A DNA stretch of 64,000 nucleotides from Haliotis asinina. Its lineage: Eukaryota; Mollusca; Gastropoda; Lepetellida; Haliotidae. The notes beneath the pieces were generated by a model. It worked only from the letters and a program-made list of their open reading frames with translations. It was not told the DNA's origin and ran no database searches. The stretch's first letter is position 1, and every line of letters begins with the position of its first letter. The DNA is taken from contig NC_090291.1 of NCBI RefSeq assembly GCF_037392515.1, forward strand, positions 40,717,501-40,781,500. The letters run 5' to 3'. The position numbers and the translations under genes are program-made. Positions 48,901-59,625 of this stretch are shown piece by piece.

Positions 48901-50949
48901 CTTTTGAGATATTCGTGAGAAATACATTTTAAGCAAGCTGTTTTTAAGTCTTCTACTTATACCAAGAGCCTTAGATGTAAGTCACGCTCAAACAGTGATC
49001 GCACCATGTATTCGCCAAAAGGTGAGCATATTCTCTTCCAATTGTGATGTTTTACACTCAAAGGCTAAGCAAAGATAAATCAAACGTTTCCCTGAAACAA
49101 CTTGCAATGACTGCTACTTTGTTAATCCAGACAAATTCCCTTATGTACCTCGGGTATTTGATAGAAGATGTGCTTTCAGTCTTTGTCTTCGTGTGTCAAA
49201 TGCATTTCTGTGTTACGTTAGGCAGACGAGCAGCTAAACATCTGCTAAAATTAGTAATTATAGGATAGTAAAGGAATGTCTCTTGATTTAGCTGCATGAT
49301 CATCCACTGAATGGACATAATATGAAATGGCCACTGAGAGGTCTGTCCCTGATTATACAATGGGCCTCATTGAGCAACGCCGCTACTGATTGTGTATGGT
49401 CTACATGGGGCTTTTGTCAGTCTCCCATTCACATCTATCCCAATTTCCATTAAGTCGTTTGGAACAATGAACACGCTATCCAAAAAATGTGCAAACTCTT
49501 TCACAACTTTGCAGCTCTCTGCATGAAATTTCAAACTTCACTATTACAGATGGGATGTAGGCCTGTGGAAAGACGATGATGTGCTTTTCTATTCGGATTT
49601 TCGCTTTCTATTCAGTGGAATGAAAAGAGTAATAGTCATGGACACTCAATTTAATAGAGTGTGGGGTGCCCATGTTATTGCTAGACACCGTCTGCCCATG
49701 ACTTTAGGAAAAGAAACAGAGATCCGGATAACTCTCCACAATGGAATATACAAGGTACGTTCGATTGCGTCAGGTAGCCGCCAGTAGATTACGTCGCCAG
49801 TTTGGCAGGCATAGCTAAGCCACCAGCAACTTGCTCCTCTGCTCGTCTATCGCATTATGCGGGTTGTAAAAGGCTGCTAACGGGATCCTGTGGTCAGGCT
49901 CGCTAACTGGGTCGACACATGTCATTGCATCGTAATTGCGTATGTTCATGTTGTTGATGATTGGATTGCCTGGCCCAGGTTCGATTATTTACAGACCGCT
50001 GCCATATGACTGTAATATTGCTGAGTGCCGTGTTAGCAACCAACAACTCTGATTATGTTGCAGTTATTTTCCCTTATCTTGCTTCCAATCATACTTCATG
50101 ATAGTTTGTCTACACAAGCATTTGTCTACACTTGGGCAAGAGTTGTCCCTCCTTATCACATTTAATTTGGGTATGCTGTTTTAATTGGAGAAAATGTTAC
50201 CCTCTGGTAACATATTTTATTTTGCTTTTGAATATTAATGTAAAATGAATTTATCATACAAAAATTCATTTTATGAAAAAATCTTGTTAGTATAGAAATC
50301 TTTTTTTAATTGATGAATCATTTTTTTAAATTCATGTTGTTTTAGAAGTTAATTAATGTGCCAAATTCTACAAACGTCCTTAAAAATGTATTCCTTGCTT
50401 TATTTCATATCAGCACTGAAATATCTTGATACAAAAACACGCATTGAATAATAAAAGTAAACAATTTACTTTTAAAATGATTTTATTGACATATTACTTT
50501 TTACACACAGTTCCACAAGAGAGCTCCATTTGTCAAACAAATGCCGTGATGATTTTATTACATAATTAGATTTGAGAGACATTTTTGTAATCATGATACC
50601 AAATTTAGCAATTTCTTGACATTCTGATATTTTGTATCCAACCTTTTCAAGCCGTTTTACAAGTAACCTAGCAGCATCAGAACTTCTCCTGTGTCGGGAT
50701 TCGAACCCAGACCTCCGGCAGTAGGACCTCACACCTCACACACTAGACCTATGAGTTGTTTTGAGGCTGGAATCACAATGTACCCAGTGTGTCAAAACAA
50801 TCCTTACAGTGGCCTTTTCTTTCTTCCAGCTGGAAATTGATGGCAACAGCATATTCAATTACACTGAGAGACTGAAAGGAGGGGAGCCGGTATCTGTTTT
50901 GATAAGGGGAGCCGTCTCAGTGCGCCTGATGGAGATCCTGTTAAATTAA
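42907..50949 (+). CDS. Secreted PAN/apple - sushi - galectin-like protein, right copy
   Basis: Complete six-exon gene, 336 codons plus stop. Exons: 42907-43215, 44630-44717, 48021-48223, 48574-48659, 49550-49754, 50830-50949; all GT/AG with the same phases as the left copy. Signal peptide is identical to the left copy. The PAN/apple domain has one extra residue (QHDKY). Exon 2 has CPASFRCQVDRL. The sushi domain has CGQPPELTG, YICKQDF, CQSSGQWEKM, WC. The galectin-like part has LPCGPSRAFTATVIG, DVLFYSDFRF, VIVMDTQFNRVWGAHVI, EIRITLHNGIY and LEIDGNSIFNYTERL, ending LLN. The galectin exon differs from the left copy at about 17 of 68 residues, the PAN exon at about 8 of 103. Both copies appear intact. 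The domain order is visible in the sequence; a role as a secreted recognition molecule is inferred. Confidence 0.88.
43462..43712 (-). mobile_element. Abalone-type SINE remnants, two partial copies
   Basis: Two neighbouring copies of the TGATCAACAG/GATCTGCGCAGTTG region with AATATTACAGCTATGG-like tails. Partner of 24998-25200 on the left, but rearranged. Confidence 0.65.
43984..44135 (-). mobile_element. tRNA-headed SINE, right-arm partner of 24331-24480
   Basis: Reverse strand reads GTGGGGTAGCATGGTGGTTA, GTTCAATTCCCC, GAAGCCCGTTTCTGGTG and GCTAAAAGTGGTGTAAAACT. Same position in both arms. Confidence 0.9.
44899..44957. repeat. GTGA microsatellite
   Basis: Right-arm partner of the CTCA tract at 23522-23570. 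Confidence 0.9.
45003..47603 (+). mobile_element. Right-only 2.6-kb insertion carrying a DD82E-type transposase
   Basis: The left arm jumps across this segment (near 23420-23465), so it is an insertion in the right arm or a deletion in the left. The transposase frame runs 45281-46584. It starts MSKLGKHGQIVHSQAREI, with a stop and frame changes. Then come FIDETWLHVHHIVPKCW (first Asp), VIVMDNAPYHSKQVDK (second Asp) and YHAELNPIELIWANVK (Glu), and an acidic end (SDSDTETDSESDN). I count about 81 residues between second Asp and Glu, far from DD34E and like the DD82E (Sailor/Gambol-type) lineages of the IS630-Tc1-mariner group. Inverted ends were not resolved. Confidence 0.75.
47604..47985. repeat. 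Degenerate GATGCATCAGTG tandem array, right arm
   Basis: Partner of 22801-23425 without the SINE. Confidence 0.8.
49860..50045 (+). mobile_element. Abalone-type SINE, right-arm partner of 20691-20890
   Basis: GGCTGCTAACGGGATCCTG, TGTTGATGATTGGATTGCC, TCGATTATTTACAGACCGC and CTGTAATATTGCTGAGTGCC. Confidence 0.85.
50684..50766 (-). mobile_element. tRNA-like SINE head, right-arm partner of 18310-18390
   Basis: CTGTGTCGGGATTCGAACCC and CACACACTAGACCTATGAG read as a tRNA-like B box and A box on the minus strand. Confidence 0.65.
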
Positions 50950-52445
50950 AATACCTTTTTGTCGCCGTGTCGAAAACTTACCCTAGACATGGTCTAGTGA
51001 TCGTAACGTCATCCGTAATTTCAAATGTCCGTCGCCATTTTGGCCGATAGTCGTCATCGTCCATTGTAAATACATTCTTTGCTTTATCGTCCCTTAATAA
51101 CATAATACCATTTTTTCACTTTTAGGCAGTGAATTATAAACACATTCCTATTATATGGCACGAATACAAAGATGCCTAATAATTACGGGAAGATGTTAAA
51201 TGTTTTATCTTCTGAATGTTACCACGTGAAATGTAGAACAACAAAGCCAGAAGAACAAACAATCAAAATACTGAGGTCTCGGCGATTAGGTTTTCAACAG
51301 AAATGTGTATGTGGACATGATCTCCAGAAAGCTTGTCCACATGCCAGCCTGTGAAAACGAATACATGTGTACCAAGAAAAGAGACAAAATTTCATTCCGT
51401 CAAAAACCAAAGTAAAACATTACGGCGGTAACTTCATCGTTTGCTTTTTTTTGTAAATGTACCGATCCATGTGATTTTAACCCAAAAAATCACTTTGATG
51501 AATGTATGACATAAACAATGCTGAAATAAGAAAACAGATTACAAATAGTAATTTTAAGAGACAACTTCACCCGTGTCTCTCTGCTCAAGCTCATCGGTTC
51601 AGCGTTCAAAAACGGTTTTATTTCCAACGTGTTCTGTGCGGATACGTAAGTCTCAAAATATTTGCAATGAATTTAAGTTTTTTGAAAAAGCAATTTTATA
51701 TCTTTGATGGCTAAATTTGAAAGCAAGTTCCAGCGGCTGAAGGGCAGGGATGATATACATCCAGCGAATGTACCGTATTGGTATGACGTTTCACGCCGCG
51801 CTCAGCAATATTCCAGCTATATGGCGGCGACAGTCTAAGTAAACTTAGTCTCAGTATTATTTGTTACACACATACGCCAAGTCTAACACACCCCAGTAGG
51901 AGGTCACGACAGGTAACCTTTGACACTGACCAATCAGAACACAGTTTACCAAATCGAGAACGTGGACATTCGTGCATACCTTTTGAACTTGGAAAAGGTA
52001 TGTACCAACGATATGAATGTTGTATTTCGCTTCAGGGTGATGAACATGAAACACACTATATTACGTAAACTATATATATAAACAGTCGCTGAAAAAAGTC
52101 GACGTCAGTATTCAAGGACGTCGGCTTGCGGAAATGCGTAATATTTATGCATTATCAAGAGATGGTTGAGTACACATTTTGCTGCAGAGACGACTTCTGT
52201 TTTGTAAGTAATGTTCATAATACACCTGTCTGATGTATATTATTATTATTTACTGCCCAATCAGAATCTTACTGTGTTTACTGGGGTTTTGCACATCAAT
52301 AAGCAAATAAAGCGAATGGGAAGGGTGCCATATGACAGAGTTATACAGTTAAACAATGCTTACAATTTCGTTTTGTCAGTTTACATTCATTCGAAGTTCA
52401 TAGTATGTAGTCATAACAGAGCAACAAGCTCTAAAACACACATAT
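50950..52445. other. Right-arm 3' flank of the lectin gene
   Basis: Homologous to left 16355-18107. Includes the shared SINE tail at 51780-51850. No further exon or polyadenylation signal was identified with confidence. Confidence 0.5.
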
Positions 52446-53168
52446 CAGTCCCTCCTGGATTCCGCGATTCCGCGGTTGCAGAAAAACATCGCAGAATTTA
52501 CCTTTCCATGAAGAAAACTGGTCCGCGGAAAACGCATTTTCTTGCAGAATCCGAGCAGAATTCTGAGCACTTTTCTGCCACGGAATTTGCTTATGTTCAA
52601 AATTGAGTGATAATTGACTCAGAGCCGAAATGACAAATAGGGTTAATGTCAAATGTAGGATCGGTTACACATAAAACGAAATCACCTACTTACTGTGACA
52701 ACATTTTCAAAATAATCATGAATACAGATACTTCATTAATAAAGCAAGTTTAGGCATCTTTCAAATAATATTAGATAAAGTTGACACTTCATTTACGTTC
52801 TCAAACTCGATCATTTTGAAAATTGAAATTATTTTACATTTAGTTGAAATATAAAAATGTTATTTGCATGAATCCGGAAAATGTTCGTCTGCTTCAGCGA
52901 ATGTTTAATTCTCAAACACAGAAAAATGTGTGGGTGCTTTGTCATCATCAACCTTACTCAAGATGTGATGTGTACTGTCGACTTAACTTTATTTTATATC
53001 TGTGTTTGAGAATTAAACTAGGAAGGTCTGTATAATGCTTCTGCTGTTTTTCCTAAATGTTTTTACCGGCGAATGTTTTGCAGAATATTGGAAAATAGGG
53101 TGCAGAATTTGCTTAAATTTGCCGTCGCGGACTTCCTTAAAATTTGCCGTGGAATTCAGGAGGGACTG
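52446..53168. mobile_element. 723-bp inverted-repeat element at the deletion junction
   Basis: Ends CAGTCCCTCCTGGATTCCGC and, from the other end, CAGTCCCTCCTGAATTCCAC. The interior is rich in GCAGAAT/GCGGAAA words and has no transposase, so it is a MITE. Left flank ACACATAT and right flank CTCCTTTG do not form a target duplication. The left flank pairs with left-arm position about 16355 and the right flank with about 3150, so the element sits exactly where 13.2 kb is missing. Confidence 0.85.
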
Positions 53169-53174
53169 CTCCTT

Positions 53175-53250
53175 TGTGGGACTTAATGTCTCCTACGAAG
53201 TGCTTAATGTCTCCTATGTAGGACTTAGTATCCCCTGTAGGAGATGATGG
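53175..53250. repeat. Short version of the CCTACGTAGG minisatellite
   Basis: Three diverged units (CTCCTATGTAGGACTTAGTA and similar). Partner of the 41-copy array at 2277-3150. Confidence 0.8.
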
Positions 53251-53721
53251 ATATATGTTAATGTGCATTAATCTAAAATGGTCGACTTAAATCCCCAGAC
53301 ACGCAAACAATCTCCGGAGTCTACAGGCATAGACTTTCATTCACTTTTAGACTCTACAGGTAAGTGTTTCATTTACAAATTAGATTACACTGGCATGTGT
53401 TTACTGTTTTCCTCACCATTAGACTCATGTGTTCAACTAATTGTTGCCTATTACTCTCATGTGTTGGACCGACTGTTGTTCTTTACTGCCTCGCGTTCAC
53501 TTTGCTCTACTCTTATGCGTTGCAGTTTGTTCATATGTTGCACTTTACTGTTATGTGTTGGGTATTTCAGAGGTCGTTGCACATGAGTGCACAGATGTGT
53601 CTTAGACTATTCCCTTATTCTTACACAAACAACTATAGCGACAATCTATTGAATTTCGTACTGTTTTACTCAACAATTTCCAGCCCAGACAAGTCAGCTT
53701 GTAAACAATCACGAGAAAACA

Positions 53722-53722
<1 letters not shown>

Positions 53723-53803
<81 letters not shown>
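53723..53803. repeat. GT microsatellite, about 40 repeats
   Basis: Uninterrupted GT tract. No counterpart in the left arm near 1700. Confidence 0.98.
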
Positions 53804-53805
<2 letters not shown>

Positions 53806-53857
53806 GAATATTCAGTGACTTGAATTCAAACCTTTCAATAAATGGATTAACTTATAC

Positions 53858-53935
53858 GTAGGAGGTAATGTTACCTGCGTAGGAGATAGTAAGCTCTACG
53901 TAGGGGATATTAAGTACCTAGTACTACGTCGAGTG
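53858..53935. repeat. Degenerate CCTACGTAGG units
   Basis: Partner of 1480-1645: TTACCTGCGTAGGAGATAGT, GCTCTACGTAGGGGATATTA. Confidence 0.7.
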
Positions 53936-54691
53936 AATGAGACTAAAACACATTTTCACGGCGGCCGTACTAAGCTTCCATAAAAGGATTCTGTCACTTT
54001 TACTTGTACTTTAATTCATTATTTACCATCTGTGAATCTATTCCAGGTCCAGGTCTAGGATTTGTTATTTATCCAGAAGCACTGGCTCAACTTCCTCTTC
54101 CCCAGATATGGAGTTTTGTTTTCTCTATAATGTTTTTTTTAAATCCTGGATTCTCTGGTGAGATACAAATTGCGATAGCGTTACAGGACAATGTTTCCAT
54201 ATCCGATCCATATCGACATATAAACATCTGTAAAAACAACACTGCACAATATCATTGACTCATTCAGCACAATTTGTCTTCTTTATAATGCTTGTTCTCT
54301 TCATCCTGGATTCCCTGGTGAGATACACATTGCGATAGCGGTAGAAGACAATATTTGCACATCCATATCGACATATAAAAATTACAAACATCTGTAAAAA
54401 CAACTATAAACTTTCTAACTCTATCTTTTGACTTAATCGCACAATTTTCACATGCCTCATGTTATTCCTATAGGTCTTTGTATTAGAAATTGATTCACCT
54501 TTTATAGGTATTTTCCTGTCCGGATGTCTATGGTTGAAACTGTGATATCTGCCATCATTGATGAGTACCCCGTGCTTTTGAAATGGAGATTGACTGTAAA
54601 TACTGTCTTTTGTGTCTCAAGTATTCTACTGGGCGTCATATTCACTAGTGAGGTAATGCAGTACATATAGATAAACAAGATCATTTAACCG

Positions 54692-55565
54692 AGATGAACT
54701 TAGCAAATCATGGAGAGATAACAGGTTGCACAATGCCTATATGATGCAGTCTCTTATACGGTGATCTACCTTCAGTTGTTGGCAATCTACAACCCTTTTT
54801 AGGGGATTGCTTTTGCATTGTATTGTCTTTCATAGTTTAGATACACACATGCACAAAAGTTAAGCGCCACTATTTTCATAGTGTCTTGATTTCACCACTG
54901 AATATGAGAAATACAAACTATAAATGTTTATGACTGAATTAGCCTTCCATAGGTTCTTGAAACTAAGATTGTCAAGATATGACAAGAAAAACGTTCTGCA
55001 CTTGCAACTCCATTTCCCTACCATCTGAACCTTGAAAATCAAGTTTCACATAGCTTGGTTTCACCGGTCTGTTATGAGATTCTCCTTTCGGTTTAGAATT
55101 AGAAAATCACTCATGGTGAGGAGAAAGTTGAGAGATGGCATGTGATAGGCATGAAAAATGCTGGCATGTCATGCAAGGGCCTTGCAAGGCCAATGGGTCG
55201 TCATCACCAGTTTGGTTGCCAAATGTAATCCAACCAATGATGTCAATGACAGGCACAGATCTCGTCATGATGGTTACCATTGATTATCCGGAGCACAAAA
55301 TTGGTGGGTGGCGCTTAACGTTTGTCCATGTGTATATTTTGGATGTTCATACTAGGTTTGCAGGTATATCTCTTAGATGAGCTTAGCAAATCATGCAGAG
55401 ATAATGGATTGCATCATGTCCATAAACTGCAGTCCTTGTATGGTGATCTACCTGTAGTTGCTGGCGATCTTTAGCCCGTTTTAGAGGATTGTTTCTGCAT
55501 TGTATTGTCTTTCATACTTTAGATATTTTTAGATTTTCATGCTAGTTTTACAATTGTATCTCTAA
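54692..55565. repeat. About 190-bp tandem duplication, first copy split by a MITE
   Basis: First copy 54692-54843 plus 55333-55373, second 55374-55565. Both contain TTAGCAAATCATG, GGTGATCTACCT and GCATTGTATTGTCTTTCATA. It lies between exons 10 and 11 of the SLC6 pseudogene. Confidence 0.75.
54844..55332. mobile_element. Tc1-like internal-deletion derivative, 489 bp
   Basis: Ends CACACATGCACAAAAGTTAA and, reversed, CACATGGACAAACGTTAAGC, both continuing into GCGCCAC and flanked by TA. The interior at 55100-55205 keeps a Tc1 helix-turn-helix trace (MKNAGMSCKGLARPMGRHH). Confidence 0.85.
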
Positions 55566-57079
55566 TATATTGGTTATTTTTACTGTCCTTCGCATTTTAT
55601 AACTCACCTTTGCTTATTGTGAAATAAAAACTCGTTCTAGTCACGATATGAAGTTCTGCCGATGTGATTAATAATTTTACCATTCACTCCATATGTTGCG
55701 GGGTGGAATGTACGTTTTCACGATCTGTGACTGGTACTTCGTCGCGATATTCTTCATCTTTGGTGGTTATCTGGAGTGTACAATTCTGGGATAGATTTAT
55801 GGTAAGCAATCTATTCTGGGTCTATTTTTCTGCAAGAGAAACCAACACACCTATTTTTTGCATTTGTTCGGAACATGTCAATCTGGTTCATTGTGTCTCT
55901 CAGTGAGCTTTCTCGTTTAAAGATTCATTTCATGCAAAACATACCATTAAAGCCGCCTTGATAAGCTTTGTAACTGTCATGAAAACAGAACGGAGCATTT
56001 TAAACATATCGGCATATCGGAATTATGTTAAATGAAGGTAAACGGGCAGTTCAGTGAACCGAAACACACGTTTTTCTTCCCCCGCAACGCGTTTTGCAGG
56101 TCGTATTATTTTGGACCCTATTTTTGATCCGTGCAAATTCGTCTTTTCCGGAGCAGTACATAAAATCCGTTCAATATTTCTTCACCAAACTTATCACTGG
56201 TGTGAACTTGTGCTTTTTGGTAGTTTTGGATTTCGGAATATAATATTTTTGTGTATTTCCATGACAACAATACTGGTTTTTGAGAACACGCAGGCAAAAC
56301 CTCAGGAAATCTAGACTTGCGTATTATTTATTTACTTAAGCATTGCAGAGAGCGTTTGGCAGCAGGGAAAAGAATGTGATTCAGGGCGTGTGAGATAGAC
56401 TAGGGAACGTCACTGCGGGGTCATGCAATGCATATTTACACTTTAAAGCGAATTGTGTAAACAACGGTTGCTGGTCGGGCCAGACATGTACACTTTCACA
56501 AACACAAAGAGTCATCACTGATATATCAATGGTTAGTTGTTTCCGTAGCTACATGGTCTTTGCATTATAAGAATGTTCGGAACTAATGATTATGTTGCTT
56601 TTATGTGTTATAGCTACAATGTAAAATAATCTTGATTGTCTTATACCTTCAGGAGTGAATCGTGTGAGTGAGAACATTGAACTGATGGCAGGAAAACCTG
56701 CTCCATTAAGATCGCATGACACTTTATCACTCCCACAATTCTTCTGGTAAGGGACATGTGTTTGTCAAAGAAAAATAGACTCACGTGAAGTTGCTGCGTG
56801 CTACTCTTGAATTCATTCTTTACGCAATCGTGTCACCTACTGGGATGTTGCTATGAAAACTCAAAATTTCAAGCACCGGGATCTGCCAAAGTTTAGACAT
56901 CACTTCATGTACATACGCATAATCTAAGTCAATGTATGGCCGAATAATATTATCCTTCTTTCGTGTAGTATGTTAGGTTTAGATGCCGAAACGGCACTTT
57001 AAAATTGTTATTTTACAGTTTTTTGTGTATTATTCAAACCTTTCGAACTTTATTTGCCTTGACATTGCCAACTTAAATT

Positions 57080-57500
57080 TGCCTTTCAGACAATATCCAT
57101 TGTTACGCCTGCTCGGTACAAACTTCCATCATCGAGAGTTGAACCTTTGATAACAACGCGTCATCCATCATTCCTTGCCTTTCAGACAATATCCATTGTC
57201 ACTCCTGCTCGGTACAACCTTCAATCATCGAGAGTTGAACCTTTGATAACAACGCGTCATCCATCATTCCTTGCACTTTCAGACAATATCCATTGTCACT
57301 CCTGCTCGGTACAACCTTCAATCATCGAGAGTTGAACCTTTGATAACAACGCGTCATCCATCATTCCTTGCACTTTCAGACAATATCCATTGTCACTCTT
57401 GCTCAGTACAACCTTCAATCATCGAGAGTTGAACCTTTGATAGCAACGCGTCATCCATCATTCCTTGCACTTTCAGACAATATCCATTGTCACTCTTGTT
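57080..57500 (+). repeat. 97-bp tandem repeat that duplicates the acceptor of the last SLC6 membrane exon
   Basis: TTTCAG/ACAATATCCATTG junctions occur at 57090, 57186, 57283, 57380 and 57477 (the exon itself), spaced 96-97 bp. Each unit holds the acceptor, about 30 exon-like bases and intron sequence (AACGCGTCATCCATCATTCC). Confidence 0.92.
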
Positions 57501-57954
57501 CAGTACAAACTGCCAACATACGACAGTAATGTTTATCCTGACTATGCTGCGACTATTGGCTGGTGCCTAGCAACCATTCCATGCATCCCTTTGGTAGTGA
57601 TGATGTTTACAGCAATTTGCAGAAAGGAGGGAAACTTTCTGCAGGTGATTAAATTGTCTTCATTAAATATGCATTTCTGTACTATTAGTGATAATTATTC
57701 ATTCTTTACGGTATTTGGTCAAACTGAGTTCGTTCCACCCTGAAACTAATTGAGTTCATTCTACCCTGAAACAACCTGGTGTTCGCCAAACCATGATTGA
57801 GGGATTACGGTTTAAGTAAACGCATTCACGTATCCTGCTTACATTATTTCTAGTGAGGCAACAACACATTTATTGTACCTCAGCCGGTAATGTCTGATCT
57901 GATATATTTCGAAGTTCAAGGGGCAAGGAAGGGTTACATAATATGGGTGAACAA

Positions 57955-58055
57955 CTTCTTTATTACAGTGAGAGCGACGTTTTAGTGCTTAGGGATGCTC
58001 TTACGTGATAACGGTATTAGAACCTCCACGAGAAACGTCGCTCTCACTGTAAGCT
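57955..58055. mobile_element. Penelope-like terminal hairpin with 20-bp perfect inverted repeat
   Basis: Begins GAACAACTTCTTTA. TTACAGTGAGAGCGACGTTT pairs perfectly with AAACGTCGCTCTCACTGTAA; the loop is about 60 bp. The GAAACGTC before the second arm resembles the hammerhead-adjacent part of Penelope pseudo-LTRs, but I cannot draw a full ribozyme core. Confidence 0.5.
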
Positions 58056-58059
58056 ATTC

Positions 58060-59260
58060 ACTTGCTTCATAACACCGAAACGTAACTAGCAATGTAATGA
58101 AGATATTCTTCATCCGTGTATTATCCTTTCTTTATGCCTGTTAAATGATAAATGCCTCGTTTCTAATAGATAAATCGCACTAAAACTGAGGGGATACGGA
58201 CATACATTGCGAAAATGTTCTCCTTTAACTTGAACCTTTGTTTTGAATGCTTTAGCACATTGTTTTGAATGCTTTAGCACAAAGAACATATGATTTGAGA
58301 CCAGTACTTCAAAGTTGGTGTTAACTGAAGGTGATTGTAAAATTATTCCTTTCCAGAGAGTCAGGATGTCCCTGCAGCCTGACAGTTCCTGGGGCCCACG
58401 TCATATCAGAGATTGTATGACAACTGAATGAAGAAACCAAATCTCATTTGAAACCTGTAATGCTTGAATTTTCGCTCTATGCTGTGCTCACGAGACCAAG
58501 CAGATGATACATGACAAACTGGCGTTGCGGTTAAGAATTTACCGTGACAACAATGTAAGAAATCCCCTTGTGAACCAGCAAAACAGAACAAAGACAAGTC
58601 GTACACGTTCAAATTCTGTATTATTATGCAACGAGAGCAAGGTATACAAAGTCACAAGTCAATATAACAATGCTGATAACAAATACAATTCAAGAGAGAC
58701 GAAATCTAAGTCAATGGGTCACAAAATGATATAATATATCAAACTCACCAAAGTCTCAGTACGAGAGGTAATTAACTATGCAGAATGTCAACACAGCGAT
58801 AGGTGTGACAGCAGATAATGTAGGTCAGGCGTTGACGGGTTTTTATGATCAAAAGCGTGGCAGAGATGTAACTCCAGCAAATATGAATGCACGTGAGAGT
58901 GAGTGTCCTCAACACGGCAACCAGCCTTTTTATATATTCTAAGTGATTTCCCGAAAGTTCGGACACAAACGAACATCGACAACACTGTAGAATGCTCTAG
59001 AATAAGTCTCCAGGAAGTAAACACATCGAAAACTAGGAGCAGATAAATAAATAAATGCTAAAAGTGTTATTAAAACGAAATGTGACCCATCATATTTATT
59101 ATTCAAAACACTAAACATTGTGACCTAAAAATATTTATTACTTATTTAATAACAAAAATATACAGAAAATATATACTCGTAACACTGGCAGTAGTGAAAC
59201 ACATAGTGATGAAAGACACGGTGCTATCTATATAATTATACAGAGTTTTAATCCCCTGAT
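58060..59260. other. Intergenic, no recognised feature
   Basis: Short frames only. I looked for SLC6 C-terminal tail sequence and did not recognise any. Confidence 0.45.
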
Positions 59261-59265
59261 TAGCA

Positions 59266-59416
59266 GGGCCCCGTTTCACAGCAGCTCTCGTAAGCTTGAG
59301 ATCTCATAAGTTTCCTTTTAGCATCACTTCCTCCTATACCGTAACATGGGAGGTACCAATGTTACGATTAAGGTTACGAGATGTTAGACTTACAAGAGGT
59401 TTGTGAAATGGGCCCC
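59266..59416. mobile_element. Small inverted-repeat MITE, 151 bp
   Basis: Ends GGGCCCCGTTTCACA and TGTGAAATGGGCCCC, with inner CTCTCGTAAGC and its diverged inverse. Non-coding. Confidence 0.8.
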
Positions 59417-59494
59417 ATGTCGTTACTGACGGAAACTTAAACAGTGCTCAGACAGGTTGTCATGTCTCCATCTGGCCACTTCATGGTCTGGACG

Positions 59495-59625
59495 GTTGGG
59501 TAGCCTAGTGGTTAAAGTGATCACTCATCACGCCAAAGACCCGGGTTTGATTGCTCACATGGGTACAATGTATGAAGCTCATTTGCGGGGTACCCCACCT
59601 TCATATTGCTTGAAACGTCGCTGAA
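59495..59625 (+). mobile_element. tRNA-headed SINE
   Basis: GGGTAGCCTAGTGGTTAAAG, GACCCGGGTTTGATTGC, CATGGGTACAATGTATGAAG. The tail diverges into an AAT-rich stretch. Confidence 0.8.

Larger units (their letters stand above)
42743..54443. repeat. Right arm of the giant inverted repeat
   Basis: Reverse-complement partner of 1-25935. It is shorter because it lacks the equivalent of left 3150-16355 and has a shorter minisatellite. It has its own 2.6-kb insertion (45003-47603). Position 54443 pairs with window base 1, so homology may continue to the right and pair with sequence outside the window. The inner edge lies at about 42743, 164 bp upstream of the lectin start codon. Confidence 0.9.
54047..57644 (+). 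pseudogene. SLC6 transporter pseudogene, right-arm copy (exons 9, 10, 11 and last membrane exon)
   Basis: Remnant of the same transporter gene as 392-14821. Exon 9 is at 54047-54157 ([18 protein letters not shown]) and is 2 bp shorter than the left copy, which shifts the frame near its end. Exon 10 is at 54524-54652 (VETVISAIIDEYPVLLKW). Exon 11 is at 55702-55801 (GGMYVF) with TAG where the family has Trp before IYG. A late exon at 57477-57644 encodes YPDYAATIGWC and CIPLVVMM, matching TM12. The dinucleotides before exons 10 and 11 are GG rather than AG. I did not find the exon between 55802 and 57476, nor a C-terminal tail exon. Exons 1-8 and the promoter are absent because the equivalent of left 3150-16355 is missing here. 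A dead copy is the best reading. Confidence 0.85.

Noticed and set aside
53364-53804. 146-codon frame ending in a long Cys-Val run
   Set aside because: The end is a GT microsatellite and the start is a decayed repeat-rich arm segment; a mirror frame exists on the left arm only because of the inverted duplication.
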